Source: an uncultured bacterium (GTDB taxonomy: Bacteria; Pseudomonadota; Alphaproteobacteria; Sphingomonadales; Sphingomonadaceae). Taken from it: a DNA stretch of 64,000 nt. The stretch lies in NCBI GenBank assembly GCA_903884945.1, contig CAISGR010000020.1:1-64000 (forward strand). The letters run 5' to 3'. The position numbers and the translations under genes were made by a program. The notes beneath the pieces are model-generated. The model saw only the letters and a program-made list of their open reading frames with translations, had not been told where the DNA came from and made no database searches. This document shows, piece by piece, positions 62,240-64,000 of the stretch; the stretch's first letter is position 1, and each line of letters starts with the position of its first letter.

Positions 62240-62797
62240 TCAGGCCCTTTGCGACCAAAGGGCCCGCGCGGCTGCCTCAGTGATCGTGTACACCGCCTCA
62301 CGTTGAGCGCCACGATTATGGTGGTCTACACGGTAGCCCTGATAGTGTCGCCGGACCAGACCGGCGCGGACGAGATCGGAGACGGCGCGACTGACATTGC
62401 ACCGACCAGAGCGCCGGACCCGCTCACGAACCTCATTGTCGATCGCCTTTGCTGCCTCCCCTGGGTCCTCTGGCAAGGCGTCCTGCGCAGCGAGCGACGC
62501 TTTGACCTCTTCGACGATGATCAGGCGGCGCGCATCGCGCTTTGCCATCGGAACCAGTGAATCGCACAGCCAATCGCGGAGCGGCACGCGAACCTCGTCC
62601 TCGGTATCGACATATGGGCCCGCTGAACCGCTGTTTCCCCCGGCGGCTTTGGCAATGAGGTTGAGGACCATGAACGCGTAGCGCGGTCGCGGCGAGAAAT
62701 CCGCGATCCGTTCGATCAGCGCCGGCAAATTCAGGCTCTTGGCAGGCGCTCCCTGGCCGACTTCAACGGCATCGAAAAGGTCGGCTTGGTGGAACAT
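62240..62797 (-). CDS. hypothetical protein with a C-terminal winged-helix-like domain
   Basis: 185 aa from the ATG at 62797; an extension to 62908 is possible. The middle (FSPRPRYAFMVLNLIAKAAGGN, VPLRDWLCDSLVPMAKRDARRLIIVEEVKASL) is helical. The C-terminus (CNVSRAVSDLVRAGLVRRHYQGYRVDHHNRGAQREAVYTIT) looks like a DNA-binding winged helix. Similar proteins are common on sphingomonad and other proteobacterial mobile elements. Function unknown, possibly a regulator; same strand as the downstream AbiEi-like operon. Confidence 0.65.
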   Translation of the reverse strand: MFHQADLFDAVEVGQGAPAKSLNLPALIERIADFSPRPRYAFMVLNLIAKAAGGNSGSAGPYVDTEDEVRVPLRDWLCDSLVPMAKRDARRLIIVEEVKASLAAQDALPEDPGEAAKAIDNEVRERVRRSGRCNVSRAVSDLVRAGLVRRHYQGYRVDHHNRGAQREAVYTITEAAARALWSQRA

Positions 62798-62931
62798 AAG
62801 ATGAATCTTAGCATCGCTTGCGGCAATGTGAATCCCGTTCGTGCGTCTTTCGTCAGTTTTTTCTGCTGTAACACTTCTTGCCCGCTTGGCCGCTCGCGCG
62901 GCGGCCACCGCAGCTCAGCCGCACTTGGTAT

Positions 62932-63414
62932 CTAGGCCTGCTCGACGGCCCGGAGGCGCTCGGTAACGTCGCTCACGCCTGGTGCATCCCACACATCATC
63001 ACGAAGGTAGAATTTATGGCTCTTCGTATAATCGACGAAGCTTGTTCGCTCGAACACCACGCTTGCAGGGATCAGCGCCGCGCGAATGACGCAGAAGTCG
63101 TCGTTAAAGAGAACGCCGGCCAATATATCGAAACCGTCCGTCGACCGGATCGCCGACATCTGACGCGACTTGTTGCGCCTGTGCAGCCGGCGGCCCTTGA
63201 TCTGATAGCGGACGCCGTCCGAGTCCGCCGCGTCGAAGCCCTTCTTCGAATTGGCCTCCTGCTCCCAACCGAAAGCTGTGCAAAAGAGATATTCGGCCAG
63301 GTCTCCCGTCGGATTGTTGGCAGACCGCAAGACATTGCGCGATCGTAGTTCCTCGTTGATTGCGGCATGGAGCGCGAGCATCTCCGCGATAGACTTGCCA
63401 TTAAGATCGTTCAT
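62932..63414 (-). CDS. DUF6998-like (nuclease-fold?) hypothetical protein
   Basis: 160 aa from the ATG at 63414. The conserved core reads ELRSRNVLRSANNPTGDLAEYLFCTAFGWEQEANSKKGFDAADSDGVRYQIKGRRL. The order E...GFDA.D..G.RYQIKGRR resembles a PD-(D/E)XK fold, with Asp in FDAAD and Gln-x-Lys in YQIKG. The rest is FDILAGVLFNDDFCVIRAALIPASVVF. It may be a defence-related nuclease or its relic; activity unknown. Confidence 0.6.
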   Translation of the reverse strand: MNDLNGKSIAEMLALHAAINEELRSRNVLRSANNPTGDLAEYLFCTAFGWEQEANSKKGFDAADSDGVRYQIKGRRLHRRNKSRQMSAIRSTDGFDILAGVLFNDDFCVIRAALIPASVVFERTSFVDYTKSHKFYLRDDVWDAPGVSDVTERLRAVEQA

Positions 63415-63543
63415 CAGAGCAATCTGCCGGATTCCAACGTCGGCCGCTATCCAAGAGACCACCACGAATTTTTTCGCGTCGGAAATGTGCCCCTTTTTCG
63501 CCGGTCGTTGCGGCGACGGCGCGAGAGGCGATCTCCATCACGC

Positions 63544-63581
63544 TTGACTCTGGTGCGCCCTCGTCAGAACAAAGAGGGAAC
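63544..63581 (+). promoter_or_regulatory. LexA box and probable promoter of imuA
   Basis: GAAC-AAAGAGG-GAAC at 63567-63581 is the reverse complement form of the alphaproteobacterial SOS box GTTC-N7-GTTC. TTGACT at 63544-63549 sits 17 bases before GAACAA, so the box would cover the -10 region and block transcription when LexA is bound. The imuA start is 33 bases downstream. Confidence 0.75.
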
Positions 63582-63613
63582 GAATTAATCACCTTCCGAG
63601 TCTCTGTGATGCT

Positions 63614-64000
63614 ATGCGCGAGTCAGCCGTCCTTGATGATCTACGTGCGCGCATCGCGCAGATCGAGGGCACTGATGGGCGACACGACGCCATTCCGTTC
63701 GGGATCGAGAGCATTGATTGTCGCCTGCCAGGCGGTGGCATAGCCACCGGCACGCTTCACGAGATCGCGGGCAGTACCGATCTGGCTGATGAGGCGAGCG
63801 CTACCGTATTCCTTGCCGGAATTCTCGCGCGTGTAGAGGGTCCGGTTTTCTGGTGCCTCCGCTGGCGCGATCTCTTCGCCCCTGCCCTTCACCTGGCGGG
63901 GCTGCATCCGAACCGCGTAATTCACGTCGAGGCTGGCAGCGATACCAACGTGCTCCTCGCGATGGAGGAATGTTTGCGCCAACCAGGCCTTGCCGGGGTG
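63614..64000 (+). CDS. imuA: ImuA, RecA-like SOS mutagenesis protein (partial)
   Basis: First 129 codons, running off the window. Reads VLDDLRARIAQIEGTDGRHDAIPFGIESIDCRLPGGGIATGTLHEIAG, then VFLAGILARVEGPVFWCLRWRDLFAPALHLAGLHPNRVIHVEA and ECLRQPGLAGV, all typical of ImuA. ImuA acts with ImuB and DnaE2 in damage-induced translesion synthesis; the partners should follow beyond the edge. A LexA box just upstream agrees with SOS control. Confidence 0.88.
   Translation, partial: MRESAVLDDLRARIAQIEGTDGRHDAIPFGIESIDCRLPGGGIATGTLHEIAGSTDLADEASATVFLAGILARVEGPVFWCLRWRDLFAPALHLAGLHPNRVIHVEAGSDTNVLLAMEECLRQPGLAGV

Noticed and set aside
1..64000. tRNA, rRNA or replication-initiator genes
   Set aside because: None was recognised by eye on either strand; a covariance-model search would be needed to exclude small RNAs fully.

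Overview
The window looks like accessory DNA of a sphingomonad (Sphingomonadaceae, Alphaproteobacteria). The base composition is GC-rich, an alphaproteobacterial-type LexA box (GAAC-N7-GAAC) lies in front of an imuA homologue, and the gene families are typical of sphingomonad plasmids or integrative conjugative elements (ICEs). No rRNA, tRNA, replication initiator, relaxase or coupling protein is visible, so plasmid versus ICE cannot be decided here.

1-19 kb is a metal/stress-type accessory region with much decay. It holds a CorA transporter, a frame-broken membrane-protein pseudogene, and an Nramp metal-transporter gene destroyed by two indels, a complete IS5-family insertion (1199 bp, TTAG target duplication) and an IS66-family remnant. 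A TelA/TerD/TelA-like/VWA operon follows (4.8-8.5 kb), then small membrane proteins, an OmpR-type two-component system, a TolC-type outer-membrane protein, MgtC, small secreted or lipoproteins and a decayed LuxR-type regulator.

19-27.5 kb is a transition zone: SRPBCC protein, LysR regulator, GNAT acetyltransferase coupled to a MarR-like regulator, a frameshifted SGNH hydrolase, a conserved hypothetical, a lytic transglycosylase and an Xre-like regulator.

27.6-47.5 kb is a compact, co-directional F-type conjugation operon: traA, L, E, K, B, dsbC, V, C, trbI, S26 peptidase, W, U, trbC, N, F, H and G, plus four small genes of unknown role. Stop/start overlaps are common, which suggests translational coupling. 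Just upstream lies an array of six units spaced 21-22 bp, most carrying GGGC-N5-GCCC palindromes; it may be a regulatory or transfer-control site.

47.5-63.5 kb is a stability/defence island. It contains an Xre-RES toxin-antitoxin pair, a Fic protein with a tyrosine recombinase, an AbiEi/AbiEii pair, a DUF7673 protein, a PHP-SMC ATPase (TrlF type), and a four-gene coupled operon. That operon encodes an AbiEi-like regulator with a PD-(D/E)XK nuclease motif, a nucleotidyltransferase, an Mre11/SbcD-like nuclease and a Rad50/SbcC-like ATPase. It has TTTCA/TGAAA palindromes at its start and is the best candidate for an undescribed system. The window ends inside imuA.
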